Source: Mesostigma viride | Taxonomy: Eukaryota; Streptophyta; Mesostigmatophyceae; Mesostigmatales; Mesostigmataceae | Direction: 5' to 3' | DNA: 63,450 nucleotides | NCBI GenBank assembly: GCA_009746045.1 | Contig: RPFO01000764.1 | Span: 412,501-475,950, forward strand | In this document: positions 41,908-51,606 of the stretch, piece by piece | Layout of the letters: the number at the start of each line of letters is the position of its first letter | Numbering within the stretch: the stretch's first letter is position 1 | Notes under the pieces: model-generated | Told to the model about the DNA's origin: nothing | Databases searched by the model: none | What the model saw: the letters and a program-made list of their open reading frames with translations, nothing else | Made by a program: the position numbers and the translations under genes

Positions 41908-42040
41908 GATTATCAAGAAAAGGACCGCAAACACGGACACACGACCACCCTACCCCCCGCACTATATTTCTTGCCAGATACAACACATTGCCCCCAAGGT
42001 AATATAACTTTGAAACACATCCATACCTACAATGCATGCA
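41908..42040. repeat. Direct repeat flanking the second minisatellite array
   Basis: Matches 40937-41068 almost base for base (TTATCAAGAAAAGGAC, then CACGACCACCCTACCCCCCG, then AATGCA), so the array is bracketed by a ~130-bp duplication. Confidence 0.8.
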
Positions 42041-42847
42041 AACTACTTGCTCACTTGCACAATTCGCATCCCACCAACTTGCACATAGCAGCAAGGCCAC
42101 TTACCCAAGTTACTGCCTTTGCACGCCGCCACCACCTGACACGGTAACGTCGTGCCCCGAACCGACGCACAATGCTGGGATGCCTTGGCTTGCGTCGACA
42201 GCTCCGCACTGTCATTGACCGCCCAGACCTCCACACTCGCCCACCGCGCTGCCCCCATCTCCCGTTTCTAGCCCTGGACTCATTTCCAACCCTGGCCCCA
42301 TTTGCAGCCTTGGACTCATTTGCAGCCCTGGACGCATTTGCAAAAATGACAACAGGCGAGGACAGCTCAATACCCACCCACGTAAGCAGACCTGCTTTCA
42401 TGCATTCCACGTCAGACACCGTTGGTACTTACCAATAGCTAATCAGAATATACCAGAATGTGGTGGGGAGCTCCCATGCATACATGGGAGTAAGGGGGGG
42501 CTTACATGCGTGCTAGGGTCGTGGGGTGGCTGCCATGCATGCGTGGGTTGGTGGAGTGGCTGGCAGCATGCGTAGGTTGTGGAGTGGCTGGCAGCATGCG
42601 TAGGTTTGTGGGGTGGCTGGCATGCATGCAAGGGTGTGGGGGATGCTGGCATGTGTGCGTGGGTTTGTGGGGTGAAGATTAATCGTTACTGGAGGTACCG
42701 TTGGCACTTACCAATAGCCAATCAAAAGATACCATCCAATAGTCCCCACGACAGCTCCCAGTTCCAAATGAAGATCTGCACATACAGGGAACGCCCACAT
42801 CACAGCACATGACCACAGGCATGTGAGGGAAATAAAAATAAACCGTG

Positions 42848-43243
42848 TCAACTTTTCTTATGCACATAAGTGACCCCCAAAATGCAGTTGTAAATGATGC
42901 ATTCCAAAACAATATGGCACCCACCTGGCCTGCAAATGGCGACAACGAGGCGTTCATGGCCATTAATGGCCACTTCTGCCACCATCACAATTGCCGCTAT
43001 GAAACTTCCAACGGCAACGTCGCAGAATTCCCGCGTGCGGGCCATCTCGAGCGCCGTCGTGAGGACACCCCAAAGCAGGTCGAGTAGAAACCCCGCCATG
43101 AATATGGCCTGCGTGCCGACCTTCTCAAGCGCCATCATGAGCACACCCCAAAGCAAGTCGTGTAGCAACCCCGCCATGAAAACGACGTGCATCGGCGACA
43201 TGACCACACCTGCATGGACACCCACACTGATACACGAAAGCAT
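42848..43243 (-). CDS. Putative membrane protein exon with internal duplication
   Basis: The likely exon is ~43206-42920: acceptor GTCCATGCAG, donor GCCAG followed by GTGGGT. It encodes two near-identical hydrophobic units, MAGLLHDLLWGVLMMALEKV and MAGFLLDLLWGVLTTALEMA, then a third hydrophobic helix (GSFIAAIVMVAEVAI). This predicts a small multi-pass membrane protein; no family is recognised. The duplicate in block B' is frameshifted. Amphipathic repeats of this kind could also be a chance product of a duplicated GC-rich segment. Confidence 0.4.
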   Translation of the reverse strand: MLSCISVGVHAGVVMSPMHVVFMAGLLHDLLWGVLMMALEKVGTQAIFMAGFLLDLLWGVLTTALEMARTREFCDVAVGSFIAAIVMVAEVAINGHERLVVAICRPGGCHIVLECIIYNCILGVTYVHKKS

Positions 43244-43274
43244 TTAACATGTTGCACAAAGGTACGCTAGCATC

Positions 43275-43550
43275 CTAGATGCACGAACAAAAGGAGTTGA
43301 CACAAACAAATGCACCACTCCTAACTTGTTTCATCCCAATATAATACATGGCAACAACAAAACTGCTGCAATGCCCACCTGCGCCGCCAAAGTCTGGCCC
43401 CTCCCCTTCAGGATGCCCAAGAAGCCCCACCAGAATCGCGATGCACACCAGCGCAACCACCACGCGGCGTACGAATCTGCCATGTTGGCTGAAATCCAGC
43501 ACACCGACCAACACAAAAATATTCAAGGCAGTCCATGCATTTGAAAACAC
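43275..43550 (-). CDS. Putative upstream exon of the block-B membrane protein
   Basis: A minus-strand frame with a strong hydrophobic segment (RRVVVALVCIAILVGLLG) and a second one (SSFVVAMYYIGM), preceded by 'WTALNIFVLVGVLDF'. It lies just upstream of the 42848-43243 frame on the same strand and is preserved base for base in copy B'. No domain is recognised and the splice junctions are uncertain. Confidence 0.35.
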   Translation of the reverse strand: MFSNAWTALNIFVLVGVLDFSQHGRFVRRVVVALVCIAILVGLLGHPEGEGPDFGGAGGHCSSFVVAMYYIGMKQVRSGAFVCVNSFCSCI

Positions 43551-44463
43551 ACACTAATAAGTTGCCATCATTTCCCCCAGGGATCACCACTTCAAGTACT
43601 AAAGGTGGTGGCATGGCCAATTTTACTAACTGCTGGCTAAACACGCCCACCAACAAGTGCAGAAACTGAATAAAGCACTGAACATTTCAGCAGCATTTCC
43701 CCTAGGGAACTCCATGACTAGAGAAGAAAATAAAAAACACCATATGCCCCAACAGTTCCTTCAATGACCAACATATTTCGTTACCTGAAATCCACCAACC
43801 AAAAATTGAAAGCCGCCAACATTCTCTTTATACGACAGCTCTCCTGTTCCTGTGCGGCAAAAAGAAATGGTGAACATGGCAAGCAAGAGAGGCAAATCAA
43901 TTCAGCACAGCCACCCCATTAGAGTTGTGGTGAAAAACAATTCCGGCATAGCTTGCGCGACGCAACAGTGGCCACAACAATACAACACCCTGAATGCCAG
44001 CCCCCACCGCGTCTTATCCAGGGGGGGAGTTGAAAATTTCGGCAGCATTTCCCCTAGGAAAATGGAATCCCGGGAGATCATTCCAGCGCCATGCCGCCTA
44101 GGCTACTCCGCAATGCACGGCCGGGGCAACAGGAACGGAAAACTGGAAATCTCGCCAGCAAATTCCCATAGAATTTCCCAAAAGGATGCCTATAAAACGA
44201 AAAAACGGGAGTGCCAACAACGAGCTTATGCAAGTGTATGGACATACCAATAACTGCTTGGATGGCTGCCCTCGCGTTTTCCCTCGACTCAGTTCATCAC
44301 CTAATCCAATGCAGCCAACGCTCGTGGGTGTGACCAAAATACAGAACCTCGCAATATTGTTCGGTCTGTCGAAGCACAAAATTTGCGGTTGTGTTTGCAA
44401 TTATTGTGTTTGCTCAAATGCAGGATTGACGAGCGCCACACAAAATTTGCATAAGAGGCTACC

Positions 44464-44622
44464 GGTACCTCTACGTAGCATAGATGATCGATCTGGAGTT
44501 GGCAAAACAGGTTATAATGCCGATCATCTATGCTACAGGTCGATTCTCTATGCTACAGGCGTAAAAAAACAGGTTATTAGGCCGATCATCTATGCTACAT
44601 GTCGATCATCTATGCTACAGGC
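44464..44622. repeat. Cluster of CGATCATCTATGCTACA motifs
   Basis: One inverted copy (GTAGCATAGATGATCGATC at ~44475) is followed by four direct copies (GATCATCTATGCTACA/GATTCTCTATGCTACA) spaced 20-50 bp apart, some preceded by AAACAGGTTAT. The same cluster occurs at ~53705-53852. Confidence 0.75.
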
Positions 44623-44740
44623 CTATACACGGACTGTTTCGGAATAGCTGAGGCCACTAATACGAACCACGCTCCACTTCGGTCTACTACAGCTGCCACA
44701 CGCTAAGTGTCGGCGCTTGGTATGTGCTGTATGGAGTGGC

Positions 44741-44767
44741 GTGATCCACAACGTCGTTGTGGATCAC
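44741..44767. repeat. 27-nt perfect palindrome
   Basis: GTGATCCACAACG, a single T, then CGTTGTGGATCAC. It is repeated unchanged at 53971-53997 and again near 54228-54254 within an extra local duplication. Confidence 0.85.
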
Positions 44768-44804
44768 GCACTACTTTCAGTACATTACCGCGGTTTACTG
44801 GACC

Positions 44805-45056
44805 GAAGGTGGGTCCTCTACACAAAAGGAGGGTCCTCTATCATATAGCCCCGTTTGTTAGTAAGATGGTGGGGTGGGTCCTCTACAAGAAAGGATGGTC
44901 CTCTATCATATAGCCCCGTTTGTTAGTAAGATGGTGGGGTGGGTCCTCTACAAAAAAGGAAGGTCCTCTATCATATAGCCCCGTTTGTTAGTAAGATGCT
45001 GGGGTGGGTCCTCTACAAAAAAGGAGGGTCCTCTATCATACAGCCCCGTTTGGTAG
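44805..45056. repeat. ~65-bp tandem repeat, four copies
   Basis: Unit begins GGTGGGTCCTCTACAAAAAA, continues GGAGGGTCCTCTATCATATA and ends GCCCCGTTTGTTAGTAAGAT. The B' copy (54040-54420) has a different copy number and a nested ~180-bp duplication. Confidence 0.85.
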
Positions 45057-45074
45057 CTACATTTACGGCGTTAC

Positions 45075-45204
45075 TACAGTATGTTACTTGCCGTAACAAT
45101 GTCTCTGAACACCCGGCCCGCCTCTATCAACCAGTAACAACACGTGGTCAGTTTCAAACCGAACATGGATTGGTTCCTTACTCCGTGACCTCTACTCGGC
45201 CGTC
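45075..45204. other. 130-bp segment found inverted at 54425-54554
   Basis: The segment from TACAGTATG to CTCGGCCGTC is the exact reverse complement of 54425-54554. In both places it sits between block B and the start of a monomer array (CCGTCAGATTCCTCAC). Confidence 0.85.
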
Positions 45205-48200
45205 CGTCAGATTCCTCACTTTTTGCCAGCAACCGCCAAATACCTCTTGAATCGGTCCTCTCCTCGCCGTTTTCCTCGCCAATTTCCCTCGTCCGGCCCA
45301 AACGCCTAGGCCAATTTCAAGCTGAACTTGGCACGCATCGTCGTCGATAGCTACGGAGCTTAGAAACTCGGAGTTCTGGACCGTTACGCGCAGGTAACGG
45401 CCGTTTTAGTCTGTTTTACTGACTACTACTGTCGTCACGGGGTATTTGTTTGAGTTCCCGTCTTAGAAGAGTTTGGGTGCCGGACGCTACGCGGTGACAG
45501 GCCGCTAGAAAGCCTACGGACGCGATCTGCTGAAAGATTTTGTGGAAACAAATTGTGCGTTCGGATTTTTGCGCTACTCGGGTACGGACAACGTTTGCCG
45601 GAAGAGTTTGCGGAACAATTGGGCCGATACTCGGGTACGGACAACGTTTGCCGGAAGAGTTTGCGGAACAATTGGGCCGACCTAAAAGTAGTATATAAGG
45701 GCAACAAGATCGGGGGCTCCGCCCCCGAACCCCCGCTACTTGGCAGATTCTGTGCCTCAACGGCTTTTTGTGCCTCAACGGCGAGTACCAGCACAGCCGT
45801 ACACTCCCGCTTACACAGCCCGCCCACTAGCAAGACAGCCGAACCTGTACGGCCGGCCACAGCCTGTGATTCCATGGATTACGCCACGATTCCATGCAAA
45901 CTCATGGTGCCGGACGGGTTGCTGGCCTATTTTGGGAAGCCGGTGGCTGAACCGAACCGCAACTAAACCTGGTATGTCAGCACGTCAGGTCCGTCCGTCA
46001 GATTCCTCACTTTTTGCCAGCAACCGCCAAATACCACTTGAATCGGTCCTCTCCTCGCCGTTTTCCTCGCCAATTTCCCTCGTCCGGCCCAAACGCCTAG
46101 GCCAATTTCAAGCTGAACTTGGCACGCATCGTCGTCGATAGCTACGGAGCTTAGAAACTCGGAGTTCTGGACCGTTACGCGCAGGTAACGGCCGTTTTAG
46201 TCTGTTTTACTGACTACTACTGTCGTCACGGGGTATTTGTTTGAGTTCCCGTCTTAGAAGAGTTTGGGTGCCGGACGCTACGCGGTGACAGGCCGCTAGA
46301 AAGCCTACGGACGCGATCTGCTGAAAGATTTTGTGGAAACAAATTGTGCGTTCGGATTTTTGCGCTACTAGGGTACGGACAACGTTTGCCGGAAGAGTTT
46401 GCGGAACAATTGGCGGACCATAATCGTAGTATAAAGGGCAACAAGATCGGGGGCTCCGCCCCCGAACCCCCGCTACTTGGCAGATTCTGTGCCTCAACGG
46501 CTTTTTGTGCCTCAACGGCGAGTACCAGCACAGCCGTACACTCCCGCTTACACAGCCCGCCCACTAGCAAGACAGCCGAACCTGTACGGCCGGCCACAGC
46601 CTGTGATTCCATGGATTACGCCACGATTCCATGCAAACTCATGGTGCCGGACGGGTTGCTGGCCTATTTTGGGAAGCCGGTGGCTGAACCGAACCGCAAC
46701 TAAACCTGGTATGTCAGCACGTCAGGTCCGTCCGTCAGATTCCTCACTTTTTGCCAGCAACCGCCAAATACCACTTGAATCGGTCCTCTCCTCGCCGTTT
46801 TCCTCGCCAATTTCCCTCGTCCGGCCCAAACGCCTAGGCCAATTTCAAGCTGAACTTGGCACGCATCGTCGTCGATAGCTACGGAGCTTAGAAACTCGGA
46901 GTTCTGGACCGTTACGCGCAGGTAACGGCCGTTTTAGTCTGTTTTACTGACTACTACTGTCGTCACGGGGTATTTGTTTGAGTTCCCGTCTTAGAAGAGT
47001 TTGGGTGCCGGACGCTACGCGGTGTAAGGCCGCTAGAAAGCCTACGGACGCGATCTGCTGAAAGATTTTGTGGAAACAAATTGTGCGTTCGGATTTTTGC
47101 GCTACTCGTGTACGGACAACGTTTGCCGGAAGAGTTTGCGGAACAATTGGGCCGACCTAAAAGTAGTATATAAGGGCAACAAGATCGGGGGCTCCGCCCC
47201 CGAACCCCCGCTACTTGGCAGATTCTGTGCCTCAACGGCTTTTTGTGCCTCAACGGCGAGTACTAGCACAGCCGTACACTCCCGCTTACACAGCCCGCCC
47301 ACTAGCAAGACAGCCGAACCTGTACGGCAGGCCACATCCTGTGATTCCATGGATTACGCCACGATTCCATGCAAATTCATGGTGCCGGACGGTTTGCTGG
47401 CCTATTTTGGGAAGCCGGTGGCTGAACCGAACCGCAACTAAACCTGGTATGTCAGCACGTCAGGTCCGTCCGTCAGCTTTCTCGCTTGTTGCCAGCAACC
47501 GCCAAATACCCCTTGAATCGGTCCTCTCCTCGCCGCTTTCCTTGCCAATTTCCCTCGTCCGTTCCAAACGCCTAGGCCAATTTCAAGCTCAACTCGGAAC
47601 GCAAGGCTTTGGCGCTTAGCTACTCGGAAAAATTCACGGTTACGAGGAGGTTACGGCCGTTTCTAGTCGAAACGCTTTTACTGATTGACGGTTGGCAGGT
47701 ATTTGTTTGAGTTCCGTGTTGAGAAAAGTTTGGGCGCCAGACGCTACGCGGTGACAGGCCGCTAGAAAGCCTACGGATGGGATCTGCGTAAAGATTTTGC
47801 GGAAACAAATTGCGCGTTCGGATTTTTGCGCTACTTGGGTACGGACAACGTTTGCCGGAAGAGTTTGCGGAACAATTGGCGCAGCCAAAAAGTAGTATAA
47901 AGGGCAACAAGATCGGGGGCTCCGCCCCCGAACCCCCGCTACTTGGCAGATTCTGTGCCTCAACGGCTTTTTGTGCCTCAACGGCGAGTACCAGCACAGC
48001 CGTACACTCCCGCTTACACAGCCCGCCCACTAGCAAGACAGCCGAACCTGTACGGCCGGCCACAGCCTGTGATTCCATGGATTACGCCACGATTCCATGC
48101 AAACTCATGGTGCCGGACGGGTTGCTGGCCTATTTTGGGAAGCCGGTGGCTGAACCGAACCGCAACTAAACCTGGTATGTCAGCACGTCAGGTCCGTCCG

Positions 48201-48845
48201 TCAGATTCCTCACTTTTTGCCAGCAACCGCCAAATACCACTTGAATCGGTCCTCTCCTCGCCGTTTTCCTCGCCAATTTCCCTCGTCCGGCCCAAACGCC
48301 TAGGCCAATTTCAAGCTGAACTTGGCACGCATCGTCGTCGATAGCTACGGAGCTTAGAAACTCGGAGTTCTGGACCGTTACGCGCAGGTAACGGCCGTTT
48401 TAGTCTGTTTTACTGACTACTACTGTCGTCACGGGGTATTTGTTTGAGTTCCCGTCTTAGAAGAGTTTGGGTGCCGGACGCTACGCGGTGACAGGCCGCT
48501 AGAAAGCCTACGGACGCGATCTGCTGAAAGATTTTGTGGAAACAAATTGTGCGTTCGGATTTTTGCGCTACTAGGGTACGGACAACGTTTGCCGGAAGAG
48601 TTTGCGGAACAATTGGCGGACCATAATCGTAGTATAAAGGAGCCCCCGAACCCCCGCTACTTGGCAGATTCTGTGCCTCAACGGCTTTTTGTGCCTCAAC
48701 GGCGAGTACCAGCACAGCCGTACACTCCCGCTTACACAGCCCGCCCACTAGCAAGACAGCCGAACCTGTACGGCCGGCCACAGCCTGTGATCCCCTGGAT
48801 TACGCCACGATTCCATGCAAACTCATGGTGCCGGACGGTTTGTTG
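45205..48845 (+). repeat. Middle array of ~735-bp monomers
   Basis: Hairpins at 45712, 46449, 47187 and 47915 give a 728-738-bp period. The last unit (~48645) has lost the ACAAG and the 5' arm of the hairpin. A short extra duplication of the promoter segment lies at 45585-45680. The array leads into the palindrome and the intact RPA-like gene. Confidence 0.9.
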
Positions 48846-48866
48846 ACAGATTCCGTGCACTGAAAT

Positions 48867-48938
48867 GCACGTGGCGGCTGCCCATATACCAACCTACGAC
48901 GATCGTCGTAGGTTGGTCCATGGGCAGCCGCCACGTGC
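48867..48938. repeat. 72-nt near-perfect palindrome upstream of the RPA-like gene
   Basis: Outer arms GCACGTGGCGGCTGCCCAT and ATGGGCAGCCGCCACGTGC enclose an inner inverted repeat (ACCAACCTACGACGA/TCGTCGTAGGTTGGT). A degenerate half copy lies at ~49050-49085, beside another short piece of monomer 3' end. Confidence 0.9.
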
Positions 48939-49308
48939 AGGGGAATAACTTCACCCGAACCTGTCCGGCCGGCCACAGCCTGTGATTACGACACGATTCC
49001 ATGCATATTCATTGTGCCGGACGGTTTGTTGACAGATTCCGTGCTCTGAAATGCACGTGGCGGCTGCCCATAAACCACGTGCAGGGAAATAACTTCAGCA
49101 TGACGTATGATTTGTAGGGATCTTCCCAGACTGCGCGCCAGATGGCAAACCATGAATGTTGCTAATATATATTCGATTGTCTTCGCCAAGTGGCACTTGC
49201 TAAACATTTTGGGTCTACATTCCCAAACACGGACAAGTGTGCGATTGCCACTTGGAGGTCGTGTGTTTGCGTGTGAAACTGACCCTCGAATCTTAGATTC
49301 TTCAACAA

Positions 49309-49316
49309 ACTATAAA
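49309..49316 (+). promoter_or_regulatory. TATA box of the RPA-like gene
   Basis: TATAAAAG lies ~30 bp before a 5' UTR rich in GATTCCAAGTACCCCA repeats. That UTR carries its own intron (49432-49599, donor CAAG|GTATTA, acceptor TTTCACAG). Confidence 0.6.
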
Positions 49317-49604
49317 AGCAGCCCAACTTTTCATTCCAAGTACCCGCATTCCAAGCACCCCACCAACAACAACCGATTCCAAGTACCCCACCAACAATCA
49401 CCACCTCCACCCCGATTCCAAGTACCCCAAGGTATTACTTCCAAGTCGCATGCCTTATTCATATTCCATTTGTAGGCCGGTGGACAGGTGTATTTCCTAC
49501 ATCATCCGCTTTTACATTTTGCATTTTGATGTGTGCTTAACTAACTTGTTTGCCTTTTGTTGTGTTTGTTTTGGTTGCATCAATATTCTTGTTTCACAGG
49601 TCCC

Positions 49605-51093
49605 ATGGCGACACCGGCATCGCAGATCTACCGGCTCGCTGGCAAGATCATGCACGTCGGCATGTATACTCCCCCCTCAGGCCGCAACTTGCACGCATAC
49701 CACATCATCGTTGTGGACAAAAACGGGAAGGCCCACACCGTCATTGCCAACGTGGATGACTTTCGTCGCCAGAACGGGCTGGACGTTGGCAAGGAGACCT
49801 TCCCCGTGGGCCAGCATGCTCAGTTTGTGACCAACACGCGGACACCATGTACTTGGAGTGCTTCTGGGTAGGTAGCAATCCCAAATCGCATTCCTTGTTC
49901 TTCATATACAGCTTGTGCATCACTATCTCAAGGAGACGACCAACATATATCTATTTCTTTGCCTTCTTGACTAACTTATTCTCGTTATTGTGTGCATTGT
50001 TGTTCTTGGGCGCAGGTTTACACTCCACTTGCGGAATGGCAACAACATGCGTCTGGTTGACACGCCCATCGATGGAGGCAACTTCACGATGCCGTTCGAC
50101 TTCACGCCGTTCAAAGCGCTGGAAAAGAAGATCCCGGTCGCCAATGGCCACGTTAAGGCCTCCGTGGATGTCTTTGGTCTGGTGAACGCCATTTACCGAC
50201 CGAAGGCATCGGCCAAGACGTCGCGGACACGCATCATCCTTGCGGACTCTTCCACGGCTGCGACGGCCGCCACCATTTCGGTCATGCTGTTCGACGACGC
50301 CCAACAGGCGGTGGTCGACAACGCGCACGCAGGCGCCACGCTGGTCATCGCCATCAAAGGCGCCAAGCTCGGGTATTACCAGGGGAATGTGACCCTGGCT
50401 GCGGGAAACACCGCTTACGTCACCACCAGCGACGTGGTGGGCGGCGACGCAGCAACTTTGAAGGCCGATGCCCTCAAAGATGACAAGTACAAAGGAATCG
50501 CCATCGTCGACGAATCTCCGGTCATGTCGTTGGTGGACATCAGCGCCAAGGCGTGGAGCGACCTCAAAGCGGGCTCCTTTTCTGCGACGTGCGAGGCTCA
50601 GCTCACCCCCGCCGAGCACTATAATGACCCAAAGCGGTGCATTTACTATGGCTGTGTGCAAAAGGCGCGGTCGTCAAACCGCACGTGTCGCAAGGCCCTC
50701 GTCGACGGGGTGTGCACTGACCACCCCGGGGTACACCAGAAGGGCAGCCCGTTTTTCCACGGGGGATGCTACATTCGAGATCCCAACCACTTCATCAAGG
50801 TGTCCCTGTTCACGGACGGAGTGTCGTCCATGCTTCGCGACCCGCCCGTCACGCCAACCGAGTGGCTTGACATGGACCCGAAGGAGCGCGCCCAGCTGTG
50901 GGAAAACTTCTTTTCGTCCAACCGATGGACGAACCTCCACCTGCGTGTCCGCCCGGCGCAGTTCGCGTCCGCCGCCCCCGGGTCCAAGGAAGGGCCCCAG
51001 TACCTCCTGGTCGCGAAGGACTACTTCTTCCCTGATCTCGACAAGCAGGCCCAGGACATCAAGTGGGATGATTTTGATTGGTCCTCTGTTTGA
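49605..51093 (+). CDS. RPA70-like single-stranded DNA-binding protein, 446 aa
   Basis: Exons are 49605-49867 and 50016-51093 (donor TCTGG|GTAGGT, acceptor GGCGCAG), joined in phase; the UTR intron precedes the ATG. Three OB-fold regions fit the replication protein A large subunit. DBD-A starts IYRLAGKIMHVGMYTPPSGR with HAYHIIVVDKNGKAHTVIA. DBD-B starts HVKASVDVFGLVNAIYRP with ISVMLFDDAQQAVVDN. DBD-C has a zinc-ribbon-like CIYYGCVQKARSSNRTCRK...GVCTDH segment followed by CYIRDPNHFIKVSLF. There is no room for the RPA70N domain. RPA coats ssDNA in replication and repair. Plant Helitrons are known to carry RPA1-like genes, so this may be a transposon-borne copy; the adjacent arrays and duplicated context support that but do not prove it. 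Confidence 0.8.
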
Positions 51094-51606
51094 TTTAGCA
51101 TCGCAGGCACCCCGACGCGTGCACTACAGTTAGGTCTTTTGCATCCATAATGGATGCTCCATTGCCTTGTGAGTTGTTTTTGGCTGCACCTGTAGCCTGC
51201 CTTGTTGGCCATATGAGAGGAATGGGTGTCTCACCTCTCCTTGCTATGTAGCTCGCATAGACTTTTTTTGCTTTTGCTTTGCAGTCGCTGTCACGTGTCT
51301 ATTAATGGGTTAATGAATAAATGATTGAATGCGTACATTGGCATTTAGCAGACCATTGTTACATTAATGATGTATTGTTATGCTCTATGCCACCCCAATT
51401 GAAACACGAGTTAAATTAATTAATTAATGGGAGGATGTCCTTATTAAATCATATGTTGTCTCCTTGAAAAATATACAATCATATATACAAGCATTAGAAA
51501 TAGTACACAATGAGGCATTATAATTAATTAATATACAATCACACATATAAAAAATAAAAAATATATACATTATAAATACAATTAAATATATATACATCAA
51601 AATCAA

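Larger units (their letters stand above)
42379..45060. repeat. Segmental duplication block B (copy 1)
   Basis: Nearly identical to 51607-54130 with extra rearrangement beyond that. It contains a GT-rich minisatellite (42480-42665), the hydrophobic minus-strand frames, a TATAAAAC box at ~44181, the CTATGCTAC motif cluster, the 27-nt palindrome and a 65-bp tandem repeat. Confidence 0.9.

Noticed and set aside
51597-51606. Precise Helitron empty site at the AT island/block B junction
   Set aside because: The paralogous breakpoints (24557 and 42378) do not carry TC or CTRR termini flanked by A and T, so a deletion fits better.
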